A DNA stretch of 64,000 bases from Heliopora coerulea (taxonomy: Eukaryota; Cnidaria; Anthozoa; Scleralcyonacea; Helioporidae), in contig JASJOG010000297.1 in assembly GCA_030142905.1 (NCBI GenBank), positions 62,001-126,000 on the forward strand, in the 5' to 3' direction. Below, in pieces: positions 22,531 to 33,257 of this stretch. The notes below the pieces were generated by a model. It did no database searches. It was not told the origin of the DNA and saw nothing but the letters and a program-made list of their open reading frames with translations. The translations under genes were made by a program, and so were the position numbers. How positions within the stretch are numbered: the stretch's first letter is position 1; each line of letters starts with the position of its first letter.

Positions 22531-23457
22531 ATTCTCTTATAGGCAGGTTCGTATCGTTGTGTGTATTGTTCCAGGTCGGATATTTTTCTTAATGTTAACC
22601 AGTTGTCTTGAAACTCAAACTGAATTCAACTTTGAATCCGAATTCAATTTTTAATTTGATTTTGACTAGAAAATAATTTATGGGCCAGTTTTTGATTGGT
22701 AAATATAATATCCTAATGACGAAAATTGTCTAGACATATCACCAGGGTATCAATTAAAAATAAAATACAAGGTGTGTATTACATTGGTTTATTTTCATCA
22801 TGTCGTTCAGGTTGATTATTCGGTTGTTTTTTTTTTGTGATTTTTTGGGTTTTAGAGAAGGTAATTGGAATTATTGGTAATTGAAAAATTGGTAATTGAA
22901 ATATTACCGCCTGGATTTTGCTGGTGTTTATTGGTAAAGTAGAATGAAGATTCTGGTTCACTTATCTCTGTACGAAGATTATTTTTGAACATTTTGCAGT
23001 ATTTAACCGGGCACTACAGCGTTCATGGTCAATTGTTTGAGAAGTGGGATAGAACACTCGTCATCCAGAAGAGTTGTCCAGGCCATGACAGTCTTTGGAT
23101 GCTTTCTCCGCTTTCCACACAAAGATTTCATTGCCCCAATCAGGATTTTTTTCGCTATGAAATGTCACCCCATTGAAGACGTTAGGATGTATTTTTGGCT
23201 CGAAACAAAAATACAAGGTAAACAGTCACCAGGTAACTCGCTGCAAAGCTGCTTGTTTTTGGTCACCAAATTATCCTTCGGCAAAACAGTTGTCCGCTTC
23301 AGTCTTTCTCACTTCAAGAGTGATTTGTGCATGATGACCTTTACCATTTTCCACCGGTAATGTTTTCATCAGGATTTTAAAACCTCTCAGGAAAGTTTAA
23401 GGTCGTCTGTGAGTAAATTTACTGTTGAACCCTTTGTGTTGAGGTGCCACTGAATGC

Positions 23458-23745
23458 TTAGTTGAAAATACGCAAGAGTTGCAGCTTTATACACCATCTT
23501 TCTTTTTTATTGATGTTTTGCCTTGGAAAGAGTACGTCTTTTACTTCCCTCTTCTCGTTCTTCTTTCGACAAAACTTGCACAAGGTTTGCTTGTCGTATT
23601 TTGTTTTATGTTTTGTATTTTCCAATTTTTGGTCGGCGATAAAACTGCAGAACTCGTTCACGTTTTCTTTGTTTACTTCGTCGATTTCGTAATTCGTTTC
23701 ATCTTCGTCACCAAAATCTTGTACTTCTGGATGAATACTTAGCAT
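23458..23745 (-). pseudogene. Crypton-type tyrosine recombinase, N-terminal SAM-like domain
   Basis: The frame reads an acidic leader, then VNEFCSFIADQ, then ENTKHKTKYDKQTLCKFCRKK, and ends in PRQNIN. This follows the N-terminal DNA-binding helices of DUF3504/Crypton recombinases, in which a similar N-T-xx-K-T segment precedes the catalytic domain. The catalytic part is not readable in this copy. The same frame is preserved with about eight substitutions in copy 2 at 48441. Confidence 0.6.
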
Positions 23746-23871
23746 AAACCCTTATCATAGCAGATCTTAAAGACATTTGTAACCAACTTTGAGGTAACGT
23801 ATAATTTATCAATTTTTTAAGTCAAAAAATGTCAGAAAAATATTCGATCATGAGCTGTCCGTAATGCCGGT

Positions 23872-24076
23872 TGTCGTGAATTTGCCTCCACTCGTATCCA
23901 CGACAACTCACGATTCGGTAAAGTTTTAAAGTTCTCACGTTTATTCAGTCTCAATCACAGTCACGAACACAAGCCTAACAACAACAACTCCTCCCACTCG
24001 CTTCGTTTTAAAACGAACTTACATGTCACGTGATACCCTACGAATTGTTCACTTAATTATTAGTCAATCTCCAACA
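23872..24076 (-). repeat. 3' LTR of the BEL element
   Basis: It is 205 bp and identical to the 5' LTR except for one base. Confidence 0.95.
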
Positions 24077-24090
24077 CCCTCCCCCCATTT
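24077..24090 (-). promoter_or_regulatory. Polypurine tract of the BEL element
   Basis: The minus strand reads AAATGGGGGGAGGG immediately before the 3' LTR, the expected plus-strand primer. Confidence 0.85.
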
Positions 24091-24223
24091 ATCTACGGTG
24101 GGAGATAAATGTCGACATTTCCAGGAGATTGACATCACAGAACTAAATAACAGAACAATATTAAATGAATTAAAATAAAAGAACCCATAGTTTATGTCTC
24201 AATTTCCGAGTGTTCAAGGTGTT

Positions 24224-27200
24224 CTATTGACTATTGTTCTCCTCAGTCAGTTCTTGGATGCGTACACGCGCAGCTACTGCAGCATCGCGACGCGGTCTAA
24301 AGGCTGGAGCGTCCGGGTTGAGAATTTCTGGAACAACAGGTTGTTCGTCGTCGCAGGAAAGTTCCAACGGATAAAGTTGTTGCACAGCACGTTCGAGATT
24401 TGATCTTTCGGTGCGAACTCTAGCAGCTCTGACAACACCATCTCTACCAGAAATCAATTCGCTGACGATTCCCAAGGGCCAAGTGCCACGTTTCTTGTCA
24501 TCTGTTGAGATGATCACTACGTCTCCGACTTTTGGTGTCTTCCCTCGTGCTCCCATCTTGGCGCGGTGTCTTTCGCGAAGGCTTCTCAAGTACTCCCGGG
24601 TCCATCGTCGCCATAAGGCTTCCTTGCACTTCAACAAATGTTTCGCCCGTTTCCGTAAATTACTGTCCTCGATATGATGTGGTTGCAGCTCAGGTAGTGT
24701 GTTACTATTCACGAACAACATCGAATGTGGAGTTAGCACAGGAAGTTGCACATCGTCCTCCACGTAACCCAATGGGCGGTTATTTAGGGCTACCTCAACG
24801 TCTAGGATGACTTCTTCCAACAGGTTGTAAATCTCATTTTCTTCGTCTACTGCAACTGCGAAGACTTGTTTTACAGCTTTAACTTCTGAGTTGCTCTCCG
24901 CTGATGGTTTGGTTACTATGTCGTTTGGCCAGAGTTTGCGGTCGGCGAGCCAATGTGGACCACGCCACCACAATTTTGCGTTGTTGACTTGGCCACCCCT
25001 ACTCGCGAGGTCAGCAGGATTGTCGTCAGTCGGAACATGTCGCCAAATCACATCTTGGTGACTCTTGATTTTTCTGACGCGGTTTTCTACAAACTGTTTG
25101 TAGTCCCCATCTCCTTTAATCCAGTGCAACGCTACTGAGCTGTCTGACCAACAATGGACGCTTTTCACAGGAAATTCGAACAATGCCTCTCTGGTATTGG
25201 TTGCGAGGTTAACAGCCATATGCCCCGCCACTAGTTCGAGTCTCGGAATGGACAGTTCTCGTTTAGATAATCTGGATCTCGCGGCGACCAAGCCTTGGTT
25301 TATGCCCGATGCTTGTTTGACGACTGCGTAGACACAGGCAGCCACCCCATTTTTGCTTGCATCCCCATAGGAATGTAGATCGATGGATTCAATCGGTTCT
25401 TGATGGACCGCGAGAGACCTTGGGATTTCTACTCGTTCTGGAAGATCGTTATCCCATCTTCGCCACAGGTTGGCGTAGTTTTCCGGCAACGGCGCATCCC
25501 ACGCTTTCTTCAGGTCACACACACTGCGGTAGATCAGCTTACCACGAAGCGTTAAAGGAGAAACGAATCCTAGAGGATCGTATAGTTTAGCATGTTTTGC
25601 TAAAATGCCTCGTCTAGTCAACACCGTCCCCCCTTTTGGCATTTTCACATTCACTGTATCTCTGTCCTTATCCCATCCAAGTCCAAGAAGACTAGCATCT
25701 CCCCCGTCAGGGTTTCCAAGTTGCTGTTTTGCATATGTAGGCTCTTCTTCCATGGTCTTGGTCGTTTCCAACTCGCATTCATTGGACTGCCACTTGTGAA
25801 GCTTGAAACAGGCGTCGTGGAAGATAGCAGTCGCCCTTTCTTTCAGTTCTTGTGCTTTGGAAACTGATGTCGATCCCGATATCAAATCGTCGACGTACAT
25901 CTCTCGGCGTAGTTTTGCCACTATCTCTGGTTCTCGATCTTCCCAGGTGTTTAAGTGCATATCGATCACTCCCTCCAGCAAGAATGGGGATGGCGCGAGA
26001 CCAAAGAGAACTCTCGTGAACCTCAAAGTCTCCAACGGTGAATCTTGATCTCGACGCCAGTGGAAACGTAGCGCATCACGGTCACTAGCCCGCACTCTTA
26101 CTTGCAAGAACGCCTTCTGCAGATCTCCTGTCAAAGCCACGGGGTGAAACCGTCCTCTTACAAGTACGTTCCACATCTTGTTCTGCAAAGGAGGTCCTGG
26201 GTTCAGGCACTCGTTTAGCGACGGTGCTCCACTGTGCTCTCTAGCTGAGGTGTCGTATACAATGCGGACTTTCGTTGACTTTGCATCTGGTCTTACAGCT
26301 GGTTTGTGAGGTATATAAAACTCCCTTCCAACGCTTGAATGTGGAGCACTCTCGATTATTCCTCCTGCTTTCTGTTCTTCTATGATCTGCTCATACTTGG
26401 TTGTCAGTCCCTCACGATCAAGTTTCTTGGTTAAGTTTGTAAGTCGTTGCAGACTTCTGGACCGATTATTGGGTAATGGAGGATGGTTTCCACGCCATGG
26501 TAGTGCGGTTTCGTACCAGCCAGCTTCATCTCGGGTTAGTTGTTCTTTGAACTCGTCATGTACGTTGGTCTGATCGTTAGTTGGTCTGTCTTCCAATCCT
26601 AAGACATCCAATCTGCACAGTCCCTCGTAATCACACTGCGTAGTCTGCGTCAGTAGCATGTTGGACACATCCAGTGATTCCTTCCCTGGTGACATTATAG
26701 TCCATCCGAATCTAGTCAATTCTGCGACAGGCTGTCCTGGTTGGCCAATTCTGGGCGCTTGTTTGGTTTTGAGCTTTGCGTATTCACTTGCTCCCAAGAT
26801 GACATGCACCGGAAGGCGCTCTTTCTCATCAAGATCTTCCATAACCACTCCCTTCAGGTGAGGGTTTGCTTGAATTAGTTGCTCGTAATGGGGGTTGTCT
26901 AAGAACACCAGCTCGCCCTTGTTGACTTTGGTAACTTCCACTGACAGTGAAAATTCGTCCGAGGTTCCCTTGATCTTGATAGTTGATATCTCAACTTCTC
27001 TTGTTGTCACTCCGAGCATCATGTCGATCTTCCTCACTTCCTTTCTGCACCATCTCTTTGATGAAATGCGATCTAGAAGGGCAGCAGAAGCGTACGAGCT
27101 GCCTGCGCCAGTGTCCAGTAGAGCTCGACATTTTATACCTTCGGCTTTGACTATAACAACTGGATGGACGACTCGTGCATTCGTCATCCCATGGGCCACC

Positions 27201-28480
27201 AAGAGCTGTTCCGTTTGGTCGCAGATGGAGGTGTGATGTCTTTTCTGGCATCTCTTGCACCCTATCTTGCTTCTGCAATCAGCAGCACGGTGTTTTGCAC
27301 CTGTACAGTTGAAGCACAGACCTTTCTTGGCTAGAATTCTTTTTCTTTCTTCAACTTTCACCACTTTTGTACAGGCAACTCCCTTGTGCGTGGGGTCCTC
27401 GCAGTAAATGCACGCACTCACACGTGGCTCGGGTTGAGAATTTCCCGCGCGAAAGAACTTCGAACCGCGCTTATTTAGACCTTTCCGTTCATTTCCCTCT
27501 CCCGGACTTTCTTCGACCGGATTAATATCTCTCCATTTTTTCAGCTCTCGGAGAAGATCTTCGAAGCTCCACTCTTGCCAGTTTTCGTTTCCACGGACAA
27601 GGTCTGATTTAATTCCTTTCAATTTGTCCAATGTTGCTCGCACGTTTCCCTTGACATCGTCCAGTTTCCTTAAGGTATCAAGACTCTGAACATTATATCT
27701 CAATTGCTTGTGAAATTCGCTTATTTTCGTCGAATTTCTTCCAGCGATGACAGGTAAATTCATGATATTTACGATGTAGGCATTAACAACTTCGGCGATC
27801 TGTCCGTATTCGGATTCTAGAATGGTCTTCGCTTTGGCATATCCATCTTCGGTAAATGGCAAGCCGTCGATGTCAACACGAACAGACTCGTCGAGGAGCT
27901 CTTTTAAATAGGAAAACTTGGTCAATGGTGGTAGGCTCGTGGAATCAATTTCCGATTTAAACTTTCCCCAAAACGGCAGCCAAGCTTCTACTTTGCCGTT
28001 GAATTTCGTGATTGGCAGCTTTGGTAATTTGGCGCCAGACGGTTGTTTATGTTCGTTGTGCTCTGCTTCCGTTTTCTTCTTCGTCTCAAGTTCTTCTTCG
28101 AAGCGGACCTTTTGCTCGAGTAATTCCCGTTCGAACGCCAGGGTTTTCTTGTGATCATGGGCGGCTTTAGCCTCTTGTTCTTTTAAGTCCATTTCCTTCA
28201 TCTGCTGCGTTAAAATTCTCATGTACTCGTCGGCCTTTGAAAGTTCATCTTCGAACGCTTTGCTCCACCCAGCGACCTCTTCTTCGCTCTCTCCCTTTCC
28301 GAATTTCTTCTCCTCTATAGTCTCTTTCAGAGTGTTTACTGAGGTCGCAATATTCCTGATTGATGTAAGTTGTCGTTCAGACGCTTGACGATCTCCTTTA
28401 GCGATAAATTCGTCCGTTTTCGCCAGTCTAAAGCGAAGGGCTTTGACCTTGCTCGTAAGTTCACTTATTTGTTTATCCAT
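24224..28480 (-). CDS. BEL/Pao gag-pol polyprotein, 1418 aa, lacking the integrase core
   Basis: The N-terminal third is a coiled-coil-rich Gag (DUF1759 type). Two zinc-binding segments follow (CIYCEDPTHKGVAC and CFNCTGAKHRAADC). The protease has ALLDTGAGSS. The reverse transcriptase has LTGDLQKAFLQV, FGLAPSPF and MYVDDLISGS (YVDD at 25887-25898), and RNase H has SYGDASKNG, PRLELVAG and CWSDSSVALHW. After the RNase H end, at about 24825-24850, the frame jumps straight to LLEEVILDVEVALNNRPL and the DUF5641 C-terminal domain. The integrase zinc finger and DDE core, several hundred residues in complete elements, are missing without breaking the frame. The protein could copy RNA but not integrate it unaided. 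Confidence 0.95.
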   Translation of the reverse strand: MDKQISELTSKVKALRFRLAKTDEFIAKGDRQASERQLTSIRNIATSVNTLKETIEEKKFGKGESEEEVAGWSKAFEDELSKADEYMRILTQQMKEMDLKEQEAKAAHDHKKTLAFERELLEQKVRFEEELETKKKTEAEHNEHKQPSGAKLPKLPITKFNGKVEAWLPFWGKFKSEIDSTSLPPLTKFSYLKELLDESVRVDIDGLPFTEDGYAKAKTILESEYGQIAEVVNAYIVNIMNLPVIAGRNSTKISEFHKQLRYNVQSLDTLRKLDDVKGNVRATLDKLKGIKSDLVRGNENWQEWSFEDLLRELKKWRDINPVEESPGEGNERKGLNKRGSKFFRAGNSQPEPRVSACIYCEDPTHKGVACTKVVKVEERKRILAKKGLCFNCTGAKHRAADCRSKIGCKRCQKRHHTSICDQTEQLLVAHGMTNARVVHPVVIVKAEGIKCRALLDTGAGSSYASAALLDRISSKRWCRKEVRKIDMMLGVTTREVEISTIKIKGTSDEFSLSVEVTKVNKGELVFLDNPHYEQLIQANPHLKGVVMEDLDEKERLPVHVILGASEYAKLKTKQAPRIGQPGQPVAELTRFGWTIMSPGKESLDVSNMLLTQTTQCDYEGLCRLDVLGLEDRPTNDQTNVHDEFKEQLTRDEAGWYETALPWRGNHPPLPNNRSRSLQRLTNLTKKLDREGLTTKYEQIIEEQKAGGIIESAPHSSVGREFYIPHKPAVRPDAKSTKVRIVYDTSAREHSGAPSLNECLNPGPPLQNKMWNVLVRGRFHPVALTGDLQKAFLQVRVRASDRDALRFHWRRDQDSPLETLRFTRVLFGLAPSPFLLEGVIDMHLNTWEDREPEIVAKLRREMYVDDLISGSTSVSKAQELKERATAIFHDACFKLHKWQSNECELETTKTMEEEPTYAKQQLGNPDGGDASLLGLGWDKDRDTVNVKMPKGGTVLTRRGILAKHAKLYDPLGFVSPLTLRGKLIYRSVCDLKKAWDAPLPENYANLWRRWDNDLPERVEIPRSLAVHQEPIESIDLHSYGDASKNGVAACVYAVVKQASGINQGLVAARSRLSKRELSIPRLELVAGHMAVNLATNTREALFEFPVKSVHCWSDSSVALHWIKGDGDYKQFVENRVRKIKSHQDVIWRHVPTDDNPADLASRGGQVNNAKLWWRGPHWLADRKLWPNDIVTKPSAESNSEVKAVKQVFAVAVDEENEIYNLLEEVILDVEVALNNRPLGYVEDDVQLPVLTPHSMLFVNSNTLPELQPHHIEDSNLRKRAKHLLKCKEALWRRWTREYLRSLRERHRAKMGARGKTPKVGDVVIISTDDKKRGTWPLGIVSELISGRDGVVRAARVRTERSNLERAVQQLYPLELSCDDEQPVVPEILNPDAPAFRPRRDAAVAARVRIQELTEENNSQ

Positions 28481-28539
28481 AGTTGTCTGCGTGCTCTGTT
28501 CTCGGGTTTTTTAACCTTGTTCGGTCCGTATCACAGTAA

Positions 28540-28557
28540 ATCCCGTCGGAGGTGCCA
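28540..28557 (-). promoter_or_regulatory. Primer binding site of the BEL element
   Basis: Three bases after the 5' LTR the minus strand reads TGGCACCTCCGACGGGA, which begins TGG as required to pair with a tRNA 3' CCA. I could not assign the tRNA. Confidence 0.6.
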
Positions 28558-28560
28558 CTA

Positions 28561-28765
28561 TGTCGTGAATTTGCCTCCACTCGTATCCACGACAACTCAC
28601 GATTCGGTAAAGTTTTAAAGTTCTCACGTTTATTCAGTCTCAATCACAGTCACGAACACAAGCCTAACAACAACAACTCCTCCCACTCGCTTCGTCTTAA
28701 AACGAACTTACATGTCACGTGATACCCTACGAATTGTTCACTTAATTATTAGTCAATCTCCAACA
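28561..28765 (-). repeat. 5' LTR of the BEL element
   Basis: On the element strand it begins TGTTGGAGATTGAC and ends TTCACGACA. It differs from the 3' LTR by one substitution (CTTCGTC against CTTCGTT on the plus strand). Confidence 0.95.
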
Positions 28766-29272
28766 CCGGTATCCGTTTGATAACCTATGAGAATGCTCCA
28801 GTTTTAAAACGAAAAGTCTAGTCATCTAATAAAACAATCTTTCTTTAAGGCAAAATGAGTGAGAAGTCTAATTGGAAAACGACACGAATTATCATAAACC
28901 CGCAAATAATTCAGGGTATTAATCCTATCATTCGTTGTTTAATAAATTAATTGTAAGGATGGACATCTTACCATTTGTTAAGCCGTTGAACGTTATTCTC
29001 ACCGAACTTTTTGTTTTAATGAAGCAGAATTGAAATTTTAAATGTAAATATAACTATAAGGAATTTAAATATAAAATAATTTCCAATTTGGATTGTTGTT
29101 TATTTGCGGCAAAATTCTGTGTGGATTTTTTTTTATTGCATGTCTTCTTCCAGTTATAGTCAGGAGGATTCGTCTTTTTGAGAATTTTGAAAAATTATCA
29201 TTGTTACTTGGATTCTCGAGAGATATATTGGAAGGGTGGACGAGGGGTTGTTGCGTGCACGTATTTCTAGTT

Positions 29273-29560
29273 TACTGAATTTACTTATCAACATATCTGT
29301 TAGAAACTCATTGGCTTTTTCCAATCGTTTCTGTTCATATTTTTTGTACAATTAATTAATAACCTTGGATGACGCCTTTTTAATATATTTAACTGACTGA
29401 TCTAATTGTCCATCTTCGGCCAATTTAATTAACTTAGTTCGCCTGTCAAGGTCTGTTGAATTTTCTTCCTCTTTTTTAACTTCCGGCGTCTCATCAATAA
29501 CAGCTTTATTAATTTCCACTTCAAGATTTATATGTATAGTCTCCAATTCTCCAACCAAGC
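29273..29560 (-). pseudogene. N-terminal part of a Polinton-associated small protein, cut by the Crypton
   Basis: The minus-strand reading starts MVGELETIHINLE and is glutamate- and lysine-rich. A single TAA at 29352-29354 interrupts it, and it resumes LYKKYEQKRLEKANEFLTDM before stopping exactly where the Crypton copy 1 begins. No function is assigned; helical, probably coiled-coil. I infer that it is the N-terminal half of the family whose C-terminal half is at 3640-3889. If so, yet another Polinton fragment lies here. Confidence 0.4.
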
Positions 29561-29839
29561 CAACATGGCGGTCATGCCTTCTTAGGCTCCGCTCTTTGCT
29601 GCATTTCTTTATTTTCTTATAGTTTTACTCAGACGAAATCTTAATGATCTCCCCGTGTTCTTTCGTGGTATTGATGGTTTTGGCCTGAAATGGAGCTGTA
29701 GGCGAAACCAGCCATTTTCGAGGAATATAACATATGATACCTTGATTCCGTGGCAATGTGGTTATGGCTGCGCTACGTCCAAACGGAAATTAAAACATTG
29801 TTGGATTTCATTTGGTAGTTAATATCTATATTACTCAAA

Positions 29840-30274
29840 TTCATTATCAACTTTCAGACTCATCAAACTATCTGGTGACGTTGAGTCAAATCCGGATCCG
29901 TGTGGGCCTACTACAGGATCCAGTCGAAGATTGAAGTATCCACGTGGAGAGTGTTCCAAGCCGGTGAAAAACAACCAGAACGGAATTTTATGCAGTTATT
30001 GTTTAAAATGGTACCATATAAACTGTGTTGGGTTATCCCGAACTATGTTTACCACCTTGTATTAGGTTCATACGGACAAGAAATGGACTTGTGTATCGTG
30101 TGCTTTGCCTACTTTGTCGAATTCTTTCTTGGAGAGTGATGGCCTTAATGTTTCAAACGATAAACCTGTATCGATTAACGAGAACCCAAATGCTTCCAAT
30201 TTGATATCTTTGGCTGAGAATCGTATCCATAAAAAGGAAGAATTATTGATTCATTTAAATTGTCGGAGTTTACT
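29840..30274 (+). pseudogene. LINE N-terminal region: 2A-like motif and PHD finger
   Basis: A hydrophobic lead-in ends in GDVESNPDP (29874-29900). It resembles the 2A translation-skipping motif DxExNPGP, with the last glycine changed to aspartate. A cysteine-rich finger follows across two frames (CSYCLKWYHINCVGL, then TCVSC), typical of PHD fingers in CR1/L2 ORFs. Several frameshifts are present. Confidence 0.6.
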
Positions 30275-30875
30275 ATTGACTCTCTGAACAGATATAAACG
30301 TACGTAGAGTCCAAGAGTCTATTCAAGAATGATGTGCAGCAATAAAACGAACTCCACAAACACAAACAATAAACTTTAATTGAATACAGGACGCAGACCA
30401 GCTCCAGTCTGTATATTGACTTCTTGGTTGAGAGTTGTGGTTGAAGTTTACGGATTGAGAACCTCAGGTTGAAATTTGCAGGTTGAGAATTGCAGGTTCG
30501 AACTATACAGTCGTTTAGAAAATTACACAGAATTACGCAATGCGCGCACAACTAACATAAGCTTACACATGAATAGCATCTAACACATTACACGACTAAA
30601 AAACACGGATAGGCGATCAATAATACAACGAGGTATCTATAGCTTACTTTGGTTGGCGCACACCAAACTTGAATGAATGGAGTAAATTGAAAGAAGAATA
30701 AGTATCCGAATATTGCGTAGATAACAAGGTAGCAGCATTCTCGCTCTAACTGAGTTAAAGATAACTGTGACATCCAATACCCTAGACTAATCAGTAACAT
30801 CAACGTACATGCATTACGTCACCAAAGGGGTGGCAAAATGTTCAAAACTAATTAAAGGTGCGTTTCAAATCCACA
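30275..30875. mobile_element. Unclassified ~600-bp insertion with 6-bp direct repeat
   Basis: TTTACT occurs at 30269-30274 and again at 30876-30881. The LINE coding sequence resumes correctly after the second copy. The insert has no coding region, and no TG...CA or inverted ends were found. It could be a solo LTR of an unusual type or a SINE. Confidence 0.5.
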
Positions 30876-30879
30876 TTTA

Positions 30880-31500
30880 CTGCCGATTATAGATGAACTC
30901 CGCACCGTTTTTGAATTGTCAAAACCTCTGTTTATAGCAGCTACCGAGACCTGGCTTAACAATTCTATAACAGACATGGAGGTGAATACTAATGACTACG
31001 ATGTCGAGCGCCGTGATAGACAGCATCGTGGTGGTGGTGTGGCTATCTATGTTAAAAGTGGGTTAAATTATGAGAGAAAGGATGATCCTTTAGATCCAAA
31101 CATCGAAGTAATCTGTATCGAATTCAAATTACGCAGAAAATTGCCTTGCTTATTGATATGTGCCTATTGAGTCCCAAATCAAAACATCGAGCTTCGGATT
31201 GATTACCTCGATGATGTTATATATGAAGCCCAAAGAACAGGCAAACAGATAATTATCATCGTAGACTTAAACTGTGATTTTCTAAATGACTCTCTCCCAC
31301 AAACAAGGGCACTCAAGGAATTTCTCGATATATATAAATTAACCCAAATTGTACGTGAGCCGACAAGGTCAACTATAGCTTCATAAGTCTATTCTTGATC
31401 TTATAATAACTTCCTCTCCTCAACTCTTCTCATCAGTTGGAGTTCTTCTATCTGGGATCAGCGATCATTTTCCTACTTATGGATGAATGAAAACAAGTGA
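30880..31500 (+). pseudogene. LINE endonuclease domain, broken
   Basis: The readable part has ATETWLNNS, with the catalytic Glu, and GGGVAIYVK. After a stop near 31170 a further block has IIIVDLNCDF, the GDxN region with the glycine changed to valine, then ISDHFP, the SDH motif. The hAT-type MITE inserted just after this. Confidence 0.7.
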
Positions 31501-31503
31501 CCT

Positions 31504-31911
31504 CAGTGGCGTAGCCAGACCCGGGCCTACCCGGGCCCAGGCCCAGAAGAACATGGTACGAACATGGGCGTTTCCCAAAACGCATTTGGCATATTCAACT
31601 GAAAAATACACGATAAATTTTGAATAATTTGATATCAGCCCTTTAAGTTTGGTCCACGAATGGAATTTCTTTGCGCAACTTTTTCTCCCACGCTGAAAAT
31701 TCGCGCAATTTGTTCTCATCAATGAGATATCTCGTGGAGTTAAAAGTAATTTGTAGGATCTGTACGATTGAAGCCTTCGAATCCAGCTCGGTGCAGTAGC
31801 CTAAAAACCGGGATTAGTGCCCTCATAATACAAGAAATAGCCTTTCAGAGGCCCAAGAATTTAGAATGCTTCCCAGGCCCAGGCATCACAGATTCTCTGG
31901 CTACGCCACTG
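31504..31911. mobile_element. hAT-type MITE, 408 bp
   Basis: The ends CAGTGGCGTAGCCAGA and TCTGGCTACGCCACTG are exact inverted repeats. Flanking 8-mers AGTGACCT (31496-31503) and AGTTACCT (31912-31919) match at seven of eight positions. That length and the CAGTGGCG ends fit a hAT origin. Non-coding. Confidence 0.85.
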
Positions 31912-31919
31912 AGTTACCT

Positions 31920-33060
31920 CAATGGTAAATCAAAGCACCATATAATAACTACGCGTAGAATAGATCTAAATGGAAATCACGAAGATTTACTCAATTCCCT
32001 TCGGAAAGCACCTTGGAATGTGATGAATGTTTTTGATGATCCAAACGACAAACTTTATGTTTGGGAGACACTGTTTACCTCAATAATAGATCAGCTTTTT
32101 CCACCAAAACGAAAGCGAATTAGGAAAAACACTCATCCATGGATAAATAGAGATTATTATTATTAATGCGAAATAGAGACCGAGCACTCAAGAAAGCATT
32201 GAAAAGCAAATTGGAGGTCGATTTTCATATTTATAAACGTCTTCGGAACCGTGTAACTAGTGTTATGAGCAAAGCAAAAATGGTTTATTTTCAACGTCAA
32301 TTGGATGACTGTACAGGTGATCCCAAAGCTTTCTAGAAAGTTATGAAAAAGGTTTTACCAACCAAAAATAAACCTTCAAAAATTGAAAAACTTACTGTTG
32401 ACGGCATTGATATCATTGATTCTAAAGGTATTAGTAACTCTTTGAATTCGTATTTTACATCCATCGCCACTAAACTGCTAACTACCCAAAATTTATCATC
32501 CATGTATGACATTTCCAGCAATATTTCACCTTCATTCCAGTTTTCAGACCCAGAGGGATCACAACTTTTATCTTCACGGACCACTTTTAAGTTCCATCCA
32601 ACAACGAAAGATGAAATATATGAACAGTTAATTAATTTAAAACCCAACAAGGCTACTGGCTGTGACAATATTCCGGCCAAGGTTCTCAAGATCGAAAAGG
32701 CCAAGGCCAAAGATCGAAAAATTGCAGAATCGTGCCATGAGAATCATTCTCCATCGTGGATGGTCAAAATGTACACAAGAAATGCGAAACGAGTTAAAAT
32801 TGTTGTCATTGCAGAACAGGCGACGTTTTTTTAAGATTTGTAACTATTTTTAAATTATTACATAATTTAAACAGTCCTGAGCAACTAAGGGATCTTACAA
32901 ATTTCGACGAAATAGACATGGTATGGAATTGCGAGATAAAACGTTGCTAGATCTTCCGATGGTTAAAAGTGCAATCGGTCAATCTACGTTCAAATATTCC
33001 GGTGCGAAAGACTGGAACTCTTTACCCTTTATTTTTTTGAGATGACTTCTATTACTGATT
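31920..33060 (+). pseudogene. LINE linker and RT C-terminus, catalytic core deleted
   Basis: Readable blocks are 31920-32166 (linker, ending KNTHPWINRDYY), 32343-32690 (pre-RT domain with PNKATGCDNIPAKVLK) and then, without any RT motif, the C-terminal QNRAMRIILHRG and LSLQNRRRFF. The deletion joins residues that should be about 300 apart. Confidence 0.75.
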
Positions 33061-33257
33061 GTAAACGTTCTATTTATATGTATCTCTTAGACAGTGATAA
33101 AGATTCCCATATTTGTAGTTTATAGATTGATTTAGATTATTTTTTCAATTTCTTCAATTATGTTGCATAGTTTGTTATTTTATAGTCGTAATATAAAAAT
33201 AAGAGCCGAGCTCAAAATTCTCACAGAAAGAGACATTGGTTAAAAATATATTTTTCT

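Larger units (their letters stand above)
23872..28765 (-). mobile_element. BEL/Pao LTR retrotransposon, young, integrase deleted
   Basis: Two 205-bp LTRs (23872-24076 and 28561-28765) start TG and end CA on the element strand and differ at one base. CCGGT at 23867-23871 and 28766-28770 is a perfect 5-bp target duplication. A purine tract abuts the 3' LTR and a TGG-starting primer site follows the 5' LTR. The site is inside Crypton copy 1. Near-identical LTRs and an open reading frame of 1418 codons mark a recent insertion. Confidence 0.95.
22900..29270 (-). mobile_element. Crypton-like element, copy 1, interrupted by a BEL element
   Basis: The left part (22900-23871) and right part (28766-29270) together match copy 2 at 44611-44670 plus 48131-49286 in inverted orientation. 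The recognisable protein is the start of a tyrosine recombinase. On the right it begins CTAGAAATACGTGCACGC, as does copy 2. On the left the match to copy 2 stops near 22900, where a different sequence (runs of AATTACCAAT) begins, so the recombinase C-terminus is missing here. Confidence 0.65.
29561..33140 (+). mobile_element. CR1/L2-type LINE with nested insertions and a deleted RT core
   Basis: The order is 5' sequence with an ATGGCGG motif, a PHD-type zinc finger, endonuclease, linker, then directly the RT C-terminus. Two insertions interrupt it (30275-30875 and 31504-31911). The RT fingers and palm between PNKATGCDNIPAKVLK (about 32690) and QNRAMRII are missing. It is related to, but clearly diverged from, the LINE at 57945-61996. 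Confidence 0.8.

Noticed and set aside
23025..23360. Plus-strand frame conserved in both Crypton copies (also 48826-49161)
   Set aside because: It is antisense to the recombinase gene; conservation follows from the copies being recent duplicates.
24224..28480. Many plus-strand open frames opposite the BEL polyprotein
   Set aside because: All are antisense shadows of the 1418-codon gene.
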